From Pirellulaceae bacterium (GTDB lineage: Bacteria > Planctomycetota > Planctomycetia > Pirellulales > Pirellulaceae): 45,888 nt of DNA. The first letter of the stretch is position 1. Each line of letters begins with the position of its first letter. This document shows, one piece after another, positions 17,386 through 26,687 of this stretch. The notes below the pieces were generated by a model. It did no database searches, was not told where the DNA came from, and was given only the letters and a program-made list of their open reading frames with translations. The stretch spans positions 1 through 45,888 of the forward strand of contig JALCBQ010000007.1 of NCBI GenBank assembly GCA_028066335.1. Reading direction: 5' to 3'. The translations under genes and the position numbers were made by a program.

Positions 17386-18033
17386 ATGGCCAGCCTTTTC
17401 TCGACCTCATTGACTACGATTTTCGCCACAACTTCCGGCATGGCGATCTCTACCAGTCTGGTCGCCTATCTGGTCCTTTTTGTCTTTATTGGTAGTGCAT
17501 TCGTTTTAGCAAATTTACTCATTGGACGTCTTCTTCGTCCCCGCAAACCACATCCCGAAAAAGCCGAGATTTATGAATGTGGAGAATCGACGATTGGTTC
17601 TAGCTACATACAGTTCGACATCCGTTTTTACGTTATTGCCCTACTGTTTATTATTTTTGATGTTGAAGTTGTCTTCTTTTTCCCTTGGGCTATTTTAATT
17701 GGCAAAGCGATCTTTCTCCGCAACAGTGCTTACGCAATCGACGAATCTTCGTCAGAGAGTCTGAAACCTCTTCAGCCAACCCTTGCAGAAATGGGGCTTA
17801 GCCCGGCTTCTCAAAGTATCAGTCTTGAAGAAAACTCATTGCTTGAAATAGCAGAAGGAGCAAATCTTCTCGCATGGGTCGGCGCTCTAGACATGTTATT
17901 GTTTGTATCGATCTTACTTGTTGGCTTTGCTTATCTGTGGAAACGGGGAGACTTGGACTGGATCCGATCTTACCAACCAGGAAACAAGTCAATCCACGAA
18001 CTACTTTCACAAAATGATTCTCGTGAACCTTAA
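17386..18033 (+). CDS. nuoA: NADH-quinone oxidoreductase subunit A (with long insert)
   Basis: Membrane-arm subunit near the quinone site. It shows TM1 (SLVAYLVLFVFIGSAFVLANLLIG), the loop with YECGEST (the Cys-loop), TM2 (RFYVIALLFIIFDVEVVFFFPW) and TM3 (LLAWVGALDMLLFVSILLVGFAYL). The total is 215 residues against about 120-150 usually, because about 60 polar residues separate TM2 and TM3. No Shine-Dalgarno site precedes the ATG at 17386. The Met at residue 19 would give the more usual N-terminus, so the start is uncertain. nuoB, the usual next gene, is absent. Confidence 0.93.
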   Translation: MASLFSTSLTTIFATTSGMAISTSLVAYLVLFVFIGSAFVLANLLIGRLLRPRKPHPEKAEIYECGESTIGSSYIQFDIRFYVIALLFIIFDVEVVFFFPWAILIGKAIFLRNSAYAIDESSSESLKPLQPTLAEMGLSPASQSISLEENSLLEIAEGANLLAWVGALDMLLFVSILLVGFAYLWKRGDLDWIRSYQPGNKSIHELLSQNDSREP

Positions 18034-18089
18034 TCACGCCTATATTTCGATATTTCGGCCCACCTCACTATTTTTAGAAGCTACCCAAG

Positions 18090-18620
18090 ATGAACTTTTC
18101 AGAAATCAGCGACACACTCATCACACACTTTGGTGATTTAGTCCTCCTTCACAAAGCCGAGGTTGGTGACAGCTGGGTAGAAATCCCCAAAGACAAACTT
18201 TTAGAGGTTGGACGTTTTCTCAAAGAAAACCCACAGCTACAATTGACCTATCTCAATTCAGTAACGGCCGTTGATTACCTGCAGACCGATCCGAAAAAAC
18301 TAAAACGGACTTCTTGGGAGCCCCATATAAAAGTTGTCTACCACCTTTCAAGCCTATTTCTAAAACATACTTTTGTCATAAAAGTCACCCTTCCCCGATG
18401 GTCCGACGAAGAACAAAATAGGCTCCCCTCGTTACCCTCTGTCTCTTCGCTATGGAGTACAGCCGACTGGCAAGAGCGAGAGGTTTTTGATCTCTACGGA
18501 GTTGAATTCACAGGCCATCCTGATATGCGCCGTATCCTGTGCCCCGATGACTGGGCCGGTCATCCACTTCGTAAAGACTACACACCTCCTCAAGAGTACG
18601 AAGGGATAAGGTGTCACTGA
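18090..18620 (+). CDS. nuoC: NADH-quinone oxidoreductase subunit C
   Basis: Peripheral-arm subunit of complex I, 176 residues, separate from NuoD (not fused as in E. coli). It shows LTYLNSVTAVDYLQTDPKK, KVYHLSSLFLKHTFVIKVTLPR, and the signature DWQEREVFDLYGVEFTGHPD followed by RRILCPDDWAGHPLRKDY. It follows nuoA after 56 bases and precedes nuoD by 109 bases. Confidence 0.96.
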   Translation: MNFSEISDTLITHFGDLVLLHKAEVGDSWVEIPKDKLLEVGRFLKENPQLQLTYLNSVTAVDYLQTDPKKLKRTSWEPHIKVVYHLSSLFLKHTFVIKVTLPRWSDEEQNRLPSLPSVSSLWSTADWQEREVFDLYGVEFTGHPDMRRILCPDDWAGHPLRKDYTPPQEYEGIRCH

Positions 18621-18729
18621 ATTTGCAAAGAAGAGTTTCCCAGAAAGCCAGTCTCTAGGACTATTTGCTCCCTATTCCCTAAAACTTCTTTCGCTTCTTT
18701 GCACACTGAAAACCACCTGACAAACAATA

Positions 18730-19938
18730 ATGTTAGATCCTACCCTCATAAACAATAAAAACATCGAGTACGATGCCCAAACGAATGAGATGCTCATTAA
18801 CATGGGGCCTCAACATCCAAGCACCCATGGTGTCTTGCGGCTGATCATTCGAACTGATGGAGAAATCGTTTCCGAAATTCAGCCCCACATCGGCTACCTC
18901 CATCGTTGTGCCGAGAAAATCGGCGAACATCTTTCAGCACGACAATGGATTCCTTACACCGATCGAATGGACTACCTTGCCGCGATGAATATGAACCTTG
19001 GCTGGTCTTTGACGGTGGAAAAGCTACTTGACCATCAGGTTTCGAAAAAGCTTCAACATCTCCGTTTAATGATTTGCGAGTTAGGCCGAATTGCAAGTCA
19101 CCTTGTAGGCATGGGTGCTTATGGCCTTGACCTCGGAACAGCAAGCCCCTTTTTCTACGCAATTCGTGAACGTGAAAAAATATTGGACCTTTTTGAAAAG
19201 GCATGTGGCGCCCGCTTGACCTTTAGTTACATCACTCCTGGTGGAGTTATGGCTGACATACCTGAAGGCTGGATTGATGAATGCAAAGCTTTTCTTGATT
19301 ACTTTGAACCGATTATTAAGCAGTATCACACCCTCTTAACAACGAATGCAATCTTTCTTAAACGGACTTGTAACTTAGGAATTCTTTCTAAAGAAAAGGC
19401 AATCGATTATGGTTGTAGTGGTGCTGTTTTACGTGGTAGTGGCATCGATTACGACCTACGCCGGGATGGAGATCCATTTTATACCGAAATGTATGACGGA
19501 TACGACTTTGAAGTCATTGTCGAAAAAGAAGGAGACTATCCAAAGGACTACCCCTATCCCGACGTTCCACGTGAGGCACAACTAGGTGATTGTTGGCATC
19601 GGTTTTATGTTAGAATGCTTGAGGTAATTCAATCGATCAAACTGATTCGACAATCGTTTGAAAAATATCAGTCGATTCCCGAGCCAATCGAAAAACCTCT
19701 CAAACTCCAACAAAAGCTTCCCAAAGGTGAAATCTATCTTGAAACCGAAGCTCCCCGTGGACAAATGGGGTTTGGGCTGTTCAGCGAAGGCGACCCCATC
19801 CCGTGGAAGGTCCGAGCACGTAGTAGTTGCTTTTGTAATTTATCCGTTCTTCCTGAACTTTGCCGAGGGGTTTACCTTGCAGACATCCCCTCAATTGTTG
19901 GGTCGCTCGATATTATGATGGGCGAGATCGACCGTTAG
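18730..19938 (+). CDS. nuoD: NADH-quinone oxidoreductase subunit D
   Basis: The 49-kDa subunit that forms the quinone cavity with NuoB. The 402 residues show NMGPQHPSTHGVLRLI (first signature, with the quinone-site His), IQPHIGYLHRCAEKIGEH, YTDRMDYLAAMNMN, the MICELGRIASHLVGMGAYGLDLG segment, and the C-terminal DIMMGEIDR that ends the family. Full length. Its partner NuoB is not encoded in this window. Confidence 0.97.
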   Translation: MLDPTLINNKNIEYDAQTNEMLINMGPQHPSTHGVLRLIIRTDGEIVSEIQPHIGYLHRCAEKIGEHLSARQWIPYTDRMDYLAAMNMNLGWSLTVEKLLDHQVSKKLQHLRLMICELGRIASHLVGMGAYGLDLGTASPFFYAIREREKILDLFEKACGARLTFSYITPGGVMADIPEGWIDECKAFLDYFEPIIKQYHTLLTTNAIFLKRTCNLGILSKEKAIDYGCSGAVLRGSGIDYDLRRDGDPFYTEMYDGYDFEVIVEKEGDYPKDYPYPDVPREAQLGDCWHRFYVRMLEVIQSIKLIRQSFEKYQSIPEPIEKPLKLQQKLPKGEIYLETEAPRGQMGFGLFSEGDPIPWKVRARSSCFCNLSVLPELCRGVYLADIPSIVGSLDIMMGEIDR

Positions 19939-20003
19939 TTTCATCTTCCTGTTGTTCCCTTAACCTCGTATTCATAGAAACATTCAAATAAATCGGTAAC
20001 GAC

Positions 20004-21269
20004 GTGGGTCAATTTTTCAATAATCTACTTCAGGACATAAACGCCTTTCTTTGGGGGCTAGCCGGTTATTCTTCACAAGAAATTACCACCCTCGCCGAAG
20101 ATAGCTGGATTGGCTACCTCTTGGCTGCAATAATCCAGGCAGCCCTTTTACTTCATGTCCTTGCTGCAGGAACCGTCCTTTTTACCTGGGCAGAGAGAAA
20201 AGTTTGTGGTCGAATCCAGGACCGCCTTGGCCCAACAAGAGTTGGCGGAAAGTTTGGATGGTTACAATCGATTGCCGATGGTATTAAGCTCCTCTGCAAA
20301 GAAGATCTCATTCCTGATGAGGCAGACAGCCTTCTTTTTCGGATTGCTCCATACCTTAGTATTAGCGCGAGCTTTGCTGCATTGATCGTTCTTCCATTTT
20401 CTGACGGCTGGGTCGCACAACAACTAAATATTGGCGCCTTTTTTATTCTGGCTATCATGGGCCTCGAAGTTTTTGGTGTTATTCTAGCCGGTTATGCTTC
20501 GGGGTCAAAATGGTCGCTCTATGGGGCCATGCGAGAGGCAGCCCAAGTGATCAGTTATGAAATACCCCTTGCAATGTGTGTTGTTGTTCCTGTCCTTCTG
20601 GTTGGTTCAATGAACCTTGGTACGATCGCCAACTACCAGGCTGGCTGGTTCACAAACTGGCTCATTTTCCACGACCCTTTTGCCTTTGCGACGTTTTGGA
20701 TCTACTTTACCTGTGGTATAGCAAGTGTAAACCGAGCCCCCTTTGACCTTGCCGAAGCAGAAAGCGAACTTGTCGCTGGTTTTCACACTGAGTATTCGGG
20801 TATGCGGTGGAGCCTTCTCTTTATGGCAGAATATGGATCAATGTTTACTGTTAGTGGCCTTGGAGTCCTTCTATTTCTTGGCGCTTGGTATGGGCCTCTT
20901 CCAATTTTTAATTCTTGGACCTCGGGGACTGAAAGCTGGTACCTTGCCCAGATGGCGAATCTGGTTGGGTGTTTAAATTTTGTCTTGAAATCAAGCCTGC
21001 TTGTCATTGTAATGATCTGGGTTCGCTGGACACTGCCACGCCTACGTATTGATCAGGTTATGACGATGTGTTTAAAATATTGTGTTCCCCTCTCGCTCAT
21101 TGGTCTTAGCGGCGTTCTATTATGGCAACTCCTTGCGATTCCATCACTGAATGACTTGGCACCTGCACGCAGTGACCTCACAGAACACTGGGCGGAGAAA
21201 TCTTCTTCCCCATTCGTTAAAGATTCGCAAGAAAAAGTCGACCTGTTTGATGGAAGGAACACGCAATGA
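20004..21269 (+). CDS. nuoH: NADH-quinone oxidoreductase subunit H
   Basis: Multi-pass subunit forming the quinone channel. The 421 residues show AERKVCGRIQDRLGPTRVGG, GIKLLCKEDLIPDEAD, LEVFGVILAGYASGSKWSLY, AMREAAQVISYEIPLA and NRAPFDLAEAESELVAGF with its conserved Glu residues. These are the family's key loops. The C-terminus has about 35 extra polar residues. The start is a GTG at 20004. The stop overlaps the nuoJ start by four bases (ATGA at 21266). Confidence 0.96.
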   Translation: MGQFFNNLLQDINAFLWGLAGYSSQEITTLAEDSWIGYLLAAIIQAALLLHVLAAGTVLFTWAERKVCGRIQDRLGPTRVGGKFGWLQSIADGIKLLCKEDLIPDEADSLLFRIAPYLSISASFAALIVLPFSDGWVAQQLNIGAFFILAIMGLEVFGVILAGYASGSKWSLYGAMREAAQVISYEIPLAMCVVVPVLLVGSMNLGTIANYQAGWFTNWLIFHDPFAFATFWIYFTCGIASVNRAPFDLAEAESELVAGFHTEYSGMRWSLLFMAEYGSMFTVSGLGVLLFLGAWYGPLPIFNSWTSGTESWYLAQMANLVGCLNFVLKSSLLVIVMIWVRWTLPRLRIDQVMTMCLKYCVPLSLIGLSGVLLWQLLAIPSLNDLAPARSDLTEHWAEKSSSPFVKDSQEKVDLFDGRNTQ

Positions 21270-21904
21270 ATTCACTCCTGATTGCCTCGGTTGATTGGCA
21301 TAGTTTTTTCTTCCTGTTATTTGGTCTCCTTGCTTGTGGATTTGCAACTGGAATTATCCTTTCCAATGATATTGTCCGGATGGCTGTTTATCTTGTTGGC
21401 ACGCTTGGTGCTGTTGCCGGCCTGTTTTTTTTGGCTGGTGCCCACTTTGTTGGCGCAGTCCAATTAATGGTTTACGTCGGTGGAACCGTCGTTCTCCTGC
21501 TATTTGGGGTAATGCTTACCTCACAATAAACATTCACTAAGATGCAAACCCACAGCGGCTCTTGGCTCTTTGCCTCAACACTGGGACTTTTAGTTCTTAG
21601 TACCCTTCTTTTTTCTTTTTTCCAAACAGAGCAGTGGCACACGAAAAAACTTATCGTTCGCCCCTCGAAGGCAGTGACTGCAGAAGGACTCCCTCCAAAT
21701 ACTATGGAAATTGAAAAAACGACGGCTATTATCGGCCTTAGCTTTCTCGGCGTTCGAGCCGATCAGAGCGAGCTACCCCCTCACCTCCGCTCGGGGGCGG
21801 GGAACTACTTCTTTCCATTTATTATTATTTCGGTTCACCTGTTAGTTGTTTTAATTGGCGCTGCTTACCTTGCTCGCACCCGACACCCTTCACAAAACGA
21901 ATGA
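21266..21904 (+). pseudogene. nuoJ: NADH-quinone oxidoreductase subunit J, interrupted by one in-frame stop
   Basis: Membrane subunit J of complex I. The first part (21266-21529, 87 residues) carries TM1-TM3 and ends GGTVVLLLFGVMLTSQ. The second part (21542-21904, 120 residues) begins MQTHSGSWLFAS and carries the remaining two helices. The TAA at 21527-21529 is in the same frame as both parts, and only four codons (TFTK) separate it from the next ATG. Members I recall have a continuous LTAQ...MKT..GEW segment here, so the spacing is unchanged. The downstream ATG has no Shine-Dalgarno site. Options are a broken gene, a base-call error, stop readthrough, or reinitiation giving a two-piece subunit. 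It starts by a four-base overlap with nuoH and ends by overlap with nuoK. Confidence 0.8.
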
Positions 21905-22296
21905 CTTTCTTAACTATTCTTCTAACTTTGAATTCCTGTTTTTCTTTATCTAAATTGATGTTCGACCTTCTAAGCCAACCAGTCACACTAACCCATTATT
22001 TATGCATTAGTGCTTTTCTGTTTACAGTAGGGCTCCTCTGCATGATTACCAAAAGAAACGCAATTGGCGTTCTCATTGGGATTGAACTCGTTCTCAACAG
22101 CGCGAACCTGAATTTTATCGCCTTTGGGAGCCCTTACTTTCAACAAAGTACCTCCGGTATTGATGGGCAGCTGATTGCTCTCTTTGTTATCGTACTCGCT
22201 GCTTCCGAAGCAGCAGTTGCCCTTGCAATTACATTTCACTTTTACCAAAAATACCAAACGATTGATGTCGACCAAGGCCAAGACCTCAAAGGATGA
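21901..22296 (+). CDS. nuoK: NADH-quinone oxidoreductase subunit K
   Basis: Antiporter-like small membrane subunit. It shows HYLCISAFLFTVGLLCMITKRNAIGVLIGIELVLNSANLNFIAFG, which spans TM1 and TM2 with the conserved Glu in GIELVLN, and TM3 with IVLAASEAAVALAIT and its second Glu. At 131 residues it is longer than the usual about 100. The ATG at 21901 overlaps the nuoJ stop by four bases. The Met at residue 20 (21958) gives the usual family N-terminus (MFDLLSQPVTLTHY), so the start is open. Confidence 0.95.
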   Translation: MTFLTILLTLNSCFSLSKLMFDLLSQPVTLTHYLCISAFLFTVGLLCMITKRNAIGVLIGIELVLNSANLNFIAFGSPYFQQSTSGIDGQLIALFVIVLAASEAAVALAITFHFYQKYQTIDVDQGQDLKG

Positions 22297-22374
22297 ACCA
22301 CCTCTTTTTTTGGTTTGATTGAACTTTTTCCCACAACCCTAATTTTAAGTACCTAGCCTTACTTTCAGTATTTT

Positions 22375-24810
22375 ATGAATTTTGATTCATTACCACATTT
22401 ACTCACTCTAGCGACCCTCCTTCCATTGGGGTCGTATCTAGTCCTTTTATTTGGGCCCAAGTTCGGCTTACATGAGAAAGGTCGTCAGGGAAAATTTAGC
22501 GCCACCGTGGCAACGATGGCAATTTTTCTTTCATTCGCCCTTTCCTTGTTGGCTCTCGGCATCTGGGTATGGGAGACTCCAAACTCTGAGAATGCAGCTA
22601 GCTCTGAAACAGCTCTTGTTATCCAAACGGTTTCCGACTCTTATCAGCAGCCTTTCCACGCGGGAAATTCCAAAGAGGTAGATTCTCAACCTGGTTATTT
22701 TCTAAGTGGACGCTACTACACGTTGTTTCAGACAAAACATCTTTGGTTAGGTCTCGAATATTATATTGACACTCTAACTTTATGCATGTTTTGCATGATT
22801 ACCCTTATTGCCGGTTGTATCCACCTCTATGCTAGTTCCTATATGGAAGACGAATTAACTGATAATTACGTCGACGATTCAATTTCACCGTTTTATCGCC
22901 TAACACGTCCTGGTCGTTATCGACGATTTTTTCAATATCTTTCACTTTTTTGCTTTAGCATGTTAGGCTTGATTCTCTCTGGGAATCTATTGCAAAGTTT
23001 TATCTTCTGGGAACTTGTCGGCTTATGTTCCTATTTTCTTATCGGGTTCTACATTGAGCGTAAAAAAGCAAACCAAGCGGCCAGTAAAGCTTTTCTGGTT
23101 AACCGAGTAGGTGATTTTGGAATGTTAGTCGGCCTAGCCGTTTTGTTTGCCTATTTTGGAACTCTTAGTTTTGCAACACCAAGTGAACAACTATCTAACC
23201 CTCAAACAGCTGGCATCTTCAATCAACTGAAGGGGCGGATAAATCCTTCTACGCTGGTGGAAGAACCGCCCACACAACTCCCCAATGACGCTGAAGCAGC
23301 CTCACCTGCTTTAATTAGCTACCCTTCTCCCTCTCTACCTTATTGGGTTCTGATTGTTGGTGGTCTTGGACTGTTCTGTGGCTGCATTGGTAAAAGCGCC
23401 CAGTTCCCTCTCCATATCTGGCTTGCCGATGCAATGGAGGGACCAACTCCTGTTTCGGCTCTCGTCCATTCAGCAACAATGGTCGCCGCTGGTGTCTATC
23501 TGTTGGGGAGAGTTTTTCCGATTTTGCCCTCTGAGGCATTATTGATCATTGCCCTCGTTGGAGCAGTAACACTTCTTCTCTCGGCAACGATGGCCTTGGT
23601 AGCGACCGATATTAAGAGAATCCTGGCATTTTCAACGATCAGCCAGCTTGGTTACATGATCGTTGCTATTGGTAGTGGTGCCTGGCTCGGGGCCATGTTC
23701 CACCTAATAACACATGCCTTCTTCAAGAGTCTATTATTTATGGGAGCGGGAGCAACCATCCATGCTGCTGGTACAAACCATATTACTGAAATGGGTGGCT
23801 TGCGAAAAAAATGCCCTTATACCGCCTACAGTATGCTCATTGGTTGCCTTGCGCTTTGTGGAGTCGGAATCCCATTTCTTATTGGGTTTAGTGGTTATTA
23901 CTCTAAAGACAAAATCTTGGAACAAGTTTATACCCTTGGTATTGCCTCACCATGGACAGGGCTTCTCTCTTGGATTCCAGGCCTTTTGTGGGCAGCCGCT
24001 CTCGGTGGGACAGTTCTAACCGGCTTTTATACATTCCGCATGTGGCTACTGGCTTTCACCGGTCAACCCAAAGATCACAAAACCTGCGCAAAAGCCCACG
24101 ACCCTTCGCCAATGATGTATGGCCCTATGTTCATTTGTGCATTTTTTGCAATTACCCTTGGCTGGTCCCTCCCTTTTTCATCATTTGGTTTAACCTCTCT
24201 GTTAAAAGAGGCCGCCCCAGTCAATGCGGCCCATACAGCACTTTCCTCCTCAACACTTACAGGGGAGGTGGTCCTACGCTCTTCTCCTGAGGTGGCCAAA
24301 GAACCTTTGTTCACTATTGAGAGTGAGCCTCACCATCACCTGCCGTCTGTCACTCAGCCAGTGATCCTTCTCGCTACAGGAGGGAGCCTTTTGGGCATTC
24401 TCCTTGCGTTTGGTTGCTATTATACTTACCATCTGAAACCTTCTGAAATCACTCAAAGTATTCCGTTTCTCTATGCTCTTTTTAAAGAGCAATATTATTT
24501 AGAGTCTATTTTTCGAATTTTATTTGTTACTCCCATTTTGATCTTGGGGACTTTTGCAAAATTTGTTGACCGTTTCATTGACTTTTTTCTAGAAAAAATA
24601 ATCAGCATTTATCGTGCTTTTGCAAACTGGTGGGAACTATTTATTGACCGCCTGTTTGTCGATGGCCTCTTAGGCTTGCTCGCCAAAGGTTTTCTTGAGA
24701 CAGGATATTCCCTCCGTTATTTTCAGACCGGCTCACTGCGAACCTATCTTTTGTTTTTGTTAGGCACAGTAACAACTGTGTTACTGATATTACAAATACT
24801 TCTCACTTAA
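22375..24810 (+). CDS. nuoL: NADH-quinone oxidoreductase subunit L
   Basis: Distal proton-pumping, antiporter-like subunit with the long lateral helix. At 811 residues it is well above the usual 610-700. It shows WELVGLCSYFLIGFYIERKKA, KAFLVNRVGDFGMLVGL, QFPLHIWLADAMEGPTPVSALVHSATMVAAGVYLL (the proton-channel core) and STISQLGYMIVAIGSGAW. Extra length lies in polar loops at about 60-110, 260-320 and 605-660. Those loops are Ser/Glu/Pro-rich and I see no recognisable domain in them. Confidence 0.96.
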   Translation: MNFDSLPHLLTLATLLPLGSYLVLLFGPKFGLHEKGRQGKFSATVATMAIFLSFALSLLALGIWVWETPNSENAASSETALVIQTVSDSYQQPFHAGNSKEVDSQPGYFLSGRYYTLFQTKHLWLGLEYYIDTLTLCMFCMITLIAGCIHLYASSYMEDELTDNYVDDSISPFYRLTRPGRYRRFFQYLSLFCFSMLGLILSGNLLQSFIFWELVGLCSYFLIGFYIERKKANQAASKAFLVNRVGDFGMLVGLAVLFAYFGTLSFATPSEQLSNPQTAGIFNQLKGRINPSTLVEEPPTQLPNDAEAASPALISYPSPSLPYWVLIVGGLGLFCGCIGKSAQFPLHIWLADAMEGPTPVSALVHSATMVAAGVYLLGRVFPILPSEALLIIALVGAVTLLLSATMALVATDIKRILAFSTISQLGYMIVAIGSGAWLGAMFHLITHAFFKSLLFMGAGATIHAAGTNHITEMGGLRKKCPYTAYSMLIGCLALCGVGIPFLIGFSGYYSKDKILEQVYTLGIASPWTGLLSWIPGLLWAAALGGTVLTGFYTFRMWLLAFTGQPKDHKTCAKAHDPSPMMYGPMFICAFFAITLGWSLPFSSFGLTSLLKEAAPVNAAHTALSSSTLTGEVVLRSSPEVAKEPLFTIESEPHHHLPSVTQPVILLATGGSLLGILLAFGCYYTYHLKPSEITQSIPFLYALFKEQYYLESIFRILFVTPILILGTFAKFVDRFIDFFLEKIISIYRAFANWWELFIDRLFVDGLLGLLAKGFLETGYSLRYFQTGSLRTYLLFLLGTVTTVLLILQILLT

Positions 24811-24843
24811 AACTATATTTTAAAATCTACTATACTAAACCTT

Positions 24844-26622
24844 ATGTTTACTGAACCGATTTATCTCTTGAGCTTTATTGTCTTTTTTCCCGCTCTGGGA
24901 GCATTGACAGTTTTGGCGATTCCGAAACAAAACACAAAGGCTCTCCGTTTTACGACCTTGGGGGTCACTGTTGCTAGCCTTGGATCTTTAATCTCTCTTT
25001 TGGTCGCTTACTACGATCCGGAGATGGCAACGCTGCAGATTCCTTTTAGTGTCGGCTGGATACCATCTTTTAATATTCACTATCAAATGGGCCTTGATGG
25101 GATCAACCTTTTTCTATTGGTCTTAACGGGAGTCATAGGATTTTTCGGATTCATTGCGAGCTGGACAATTACAAAGTACCTTAAAGGTTATTGTATTCTT
25201 TACTTGCTTTTGCTTTCAGGACTCTACGGTCTCTTCTTGGCTCACGACTTCTTTCTCTTTTATGTCTTTTGGGAAATTACATTATTGCCAATGTATTTCT
25301 TAATCGGTGTCTGGGGTGGACCACGTAAAGAGTATGCCGCATTCAAATTCTTCTTGTTTACCCTTGCCGGCAGTGTTTGCATATTACTAGCTATGCTAAT
25401 GCTCTATTTTGCCAGTGATATTCGTGAAATCGCTAAGCTCTCTGATTTCGACCAACCTGAAAAAACTATTGCCGAGAATCAAGGGACTCCACCTCTTGAG
25501 TGGAAATCTTTGAATATTGATCCACAAATTGAAAAAAAAATCCGGGCGCAGCTTTCTGTTTCCAATGAGGGTACCCAGGCCACCCAAATTTCTGACACAC
25601 CAATTCACACATTTAATCTCTTTGCTTTAGCTGCCATTGGACAACACACCACCCAATTTAGCCAGCCACTGCTTTGGGGAATTTCACTACAAGGCTGGGC
25701 CTTCTTGCTCCTGTTTGTTGGCTTTGCCATTAAGCTCCCAGTTGTTCCATTGCATACTTGGCTACCCGATGCTCATGTTGAAGCGCCGACACCAATATCG
25801 ATGATCCTAGCCGGTATCTTACTGAAGATGGGAGGTTACGGAATTTTGCGAGTTTGCTATCCGATCTGCCCAGAGGGAGCTTTGTTCTGGGCATGGCTCG
25901 TCTGTGGCATTGGAATCCTTAGCATGTTCTATGGAGCACTGGCTGCATTAGCGCAGACAGATTTCAAACGACTTGTTGCCTATAGTTCAGTAAGCCATAT
26001 GGGTTATGTTGTCTTGGGTCTAGGAGTCTGGTCGGCAACAGCAGAGTACAACTATAATACCGAGTATTGGGAAATGGGAATCCAAGGCGCCCTTTTCCAA
26101 ATGTTAGCTCATGGCATTAGCTCAGCAGGGATGTTCTTCCTTGTCGGCATTGTTTATGACCGGGTAAAACACCGCGACCTCGATAAATTTGGAGGGCTTT
26201 TTGGAAAGATGCCCCGATTTACGGCCTGCTCGATTGTTATCTTCTTTGCCGGGATGGGATTGCCTGGTTTGTGTGGTTTTATTGGAGAGGTTCTCGTCGT
26301 TCTAGCAACATGGCGGTATAGCATTACCCTTGCAGTGGCAGCTGCCTTTGTTGTTATTTTAACTGCTGGTTATATTCTGTGGACAATCCAACGTGTCTAT
26401 CTGGGCCCACTCTACAAAGGACCAAACGCTGATGCCTTGATCCCTCTAAATCGGCGAGAGTCATTCCTGTGCTATAGCTTTGTCGTTTTAGTTATTATTA
26501 TGGGAGTCTTCCCCCACCAAACTGTTTTTCGGTACACCGAAAAAACAATTCAACGCCAGACAGATGAACTCGGTCGCTGGAACTATCGATGGGACCAATT
26601 ACAAAAAGTTCCTCTCAAGTAA
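24844..26622 (+). CDS. nuoM: NADH-quinone oxidoreductase subunit M
   Basis: Second antiporter-like pump subunit, 592 residues (usual about 500). It shows GLDGINLFLLVLTGVIGFFG, YVFWEITLLPMYFLIGVWGG, AIKLPVVPLHTWLPDAHVEAPTPISMILAGILLKMGGYG and SSVSHMGYVVLGLG. About 80 extra residues in the loop at about 190-275 account for the length. The loop is polar, includes a charged stretch (EKTIAENQGTPPLEWKSLN) and has no known domain. Confidence 0.96.
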   Translation: MFTEPIYLLSFIVFFPALGALTVLAIPKQNTKALRFTTLGVTVASLGSLISLLVAYYDPEMATLQIPFSVGWIPSFNIHYQMGLDGINLFLLVLTGVIGFFGFIASWTITKYLKGYCILYLLLLSGLYGLFLAHDFFLFYVFWEITLLPMYFLIGVWGGPRKEYAAFKFFLFTLAGSVCILLAMLMLYFASDIREIAKLSDFDQPEKTIAENQGTPPLEWKSLNIDPQIEKKIRAQLSVSNEGTQATQISDTPIHTFNLFALAAIGQHTTQFSQPLLWGISLQGWAFLLLFVGFAIKLPVVPLHTWLPDAHVEAPTPISMILAGILLKMGGYGILRVCYPICPEGALFWAWLVCGIGILSMFYGALAALAQTDFKRLVAYSSVSHMGYVVLGLGVWSATAEYNYNTEYWEMGIQGALFQMLAHGISSAGMFFLVGIVYDRVKHRDLDKFGGLFGKMPRFTACSIVIFFAGMGLPGLCGFIGEVLVVLATWRYSITLAVAAAFVVILTAGYILWTIQRVYLGPLYKGPNADALIPLNRRESFLCYSFVVLVIIMGVFPHQTVFRYTEKTIQRQTDELGRWNYRWDQLQKVPLK

Positions 26623-26687
26623 CAAGCAAACCTTCATCTTTTAGGACTGTTCCAAAACACCCATACTCATTTTGAGCTAGATCGTCC

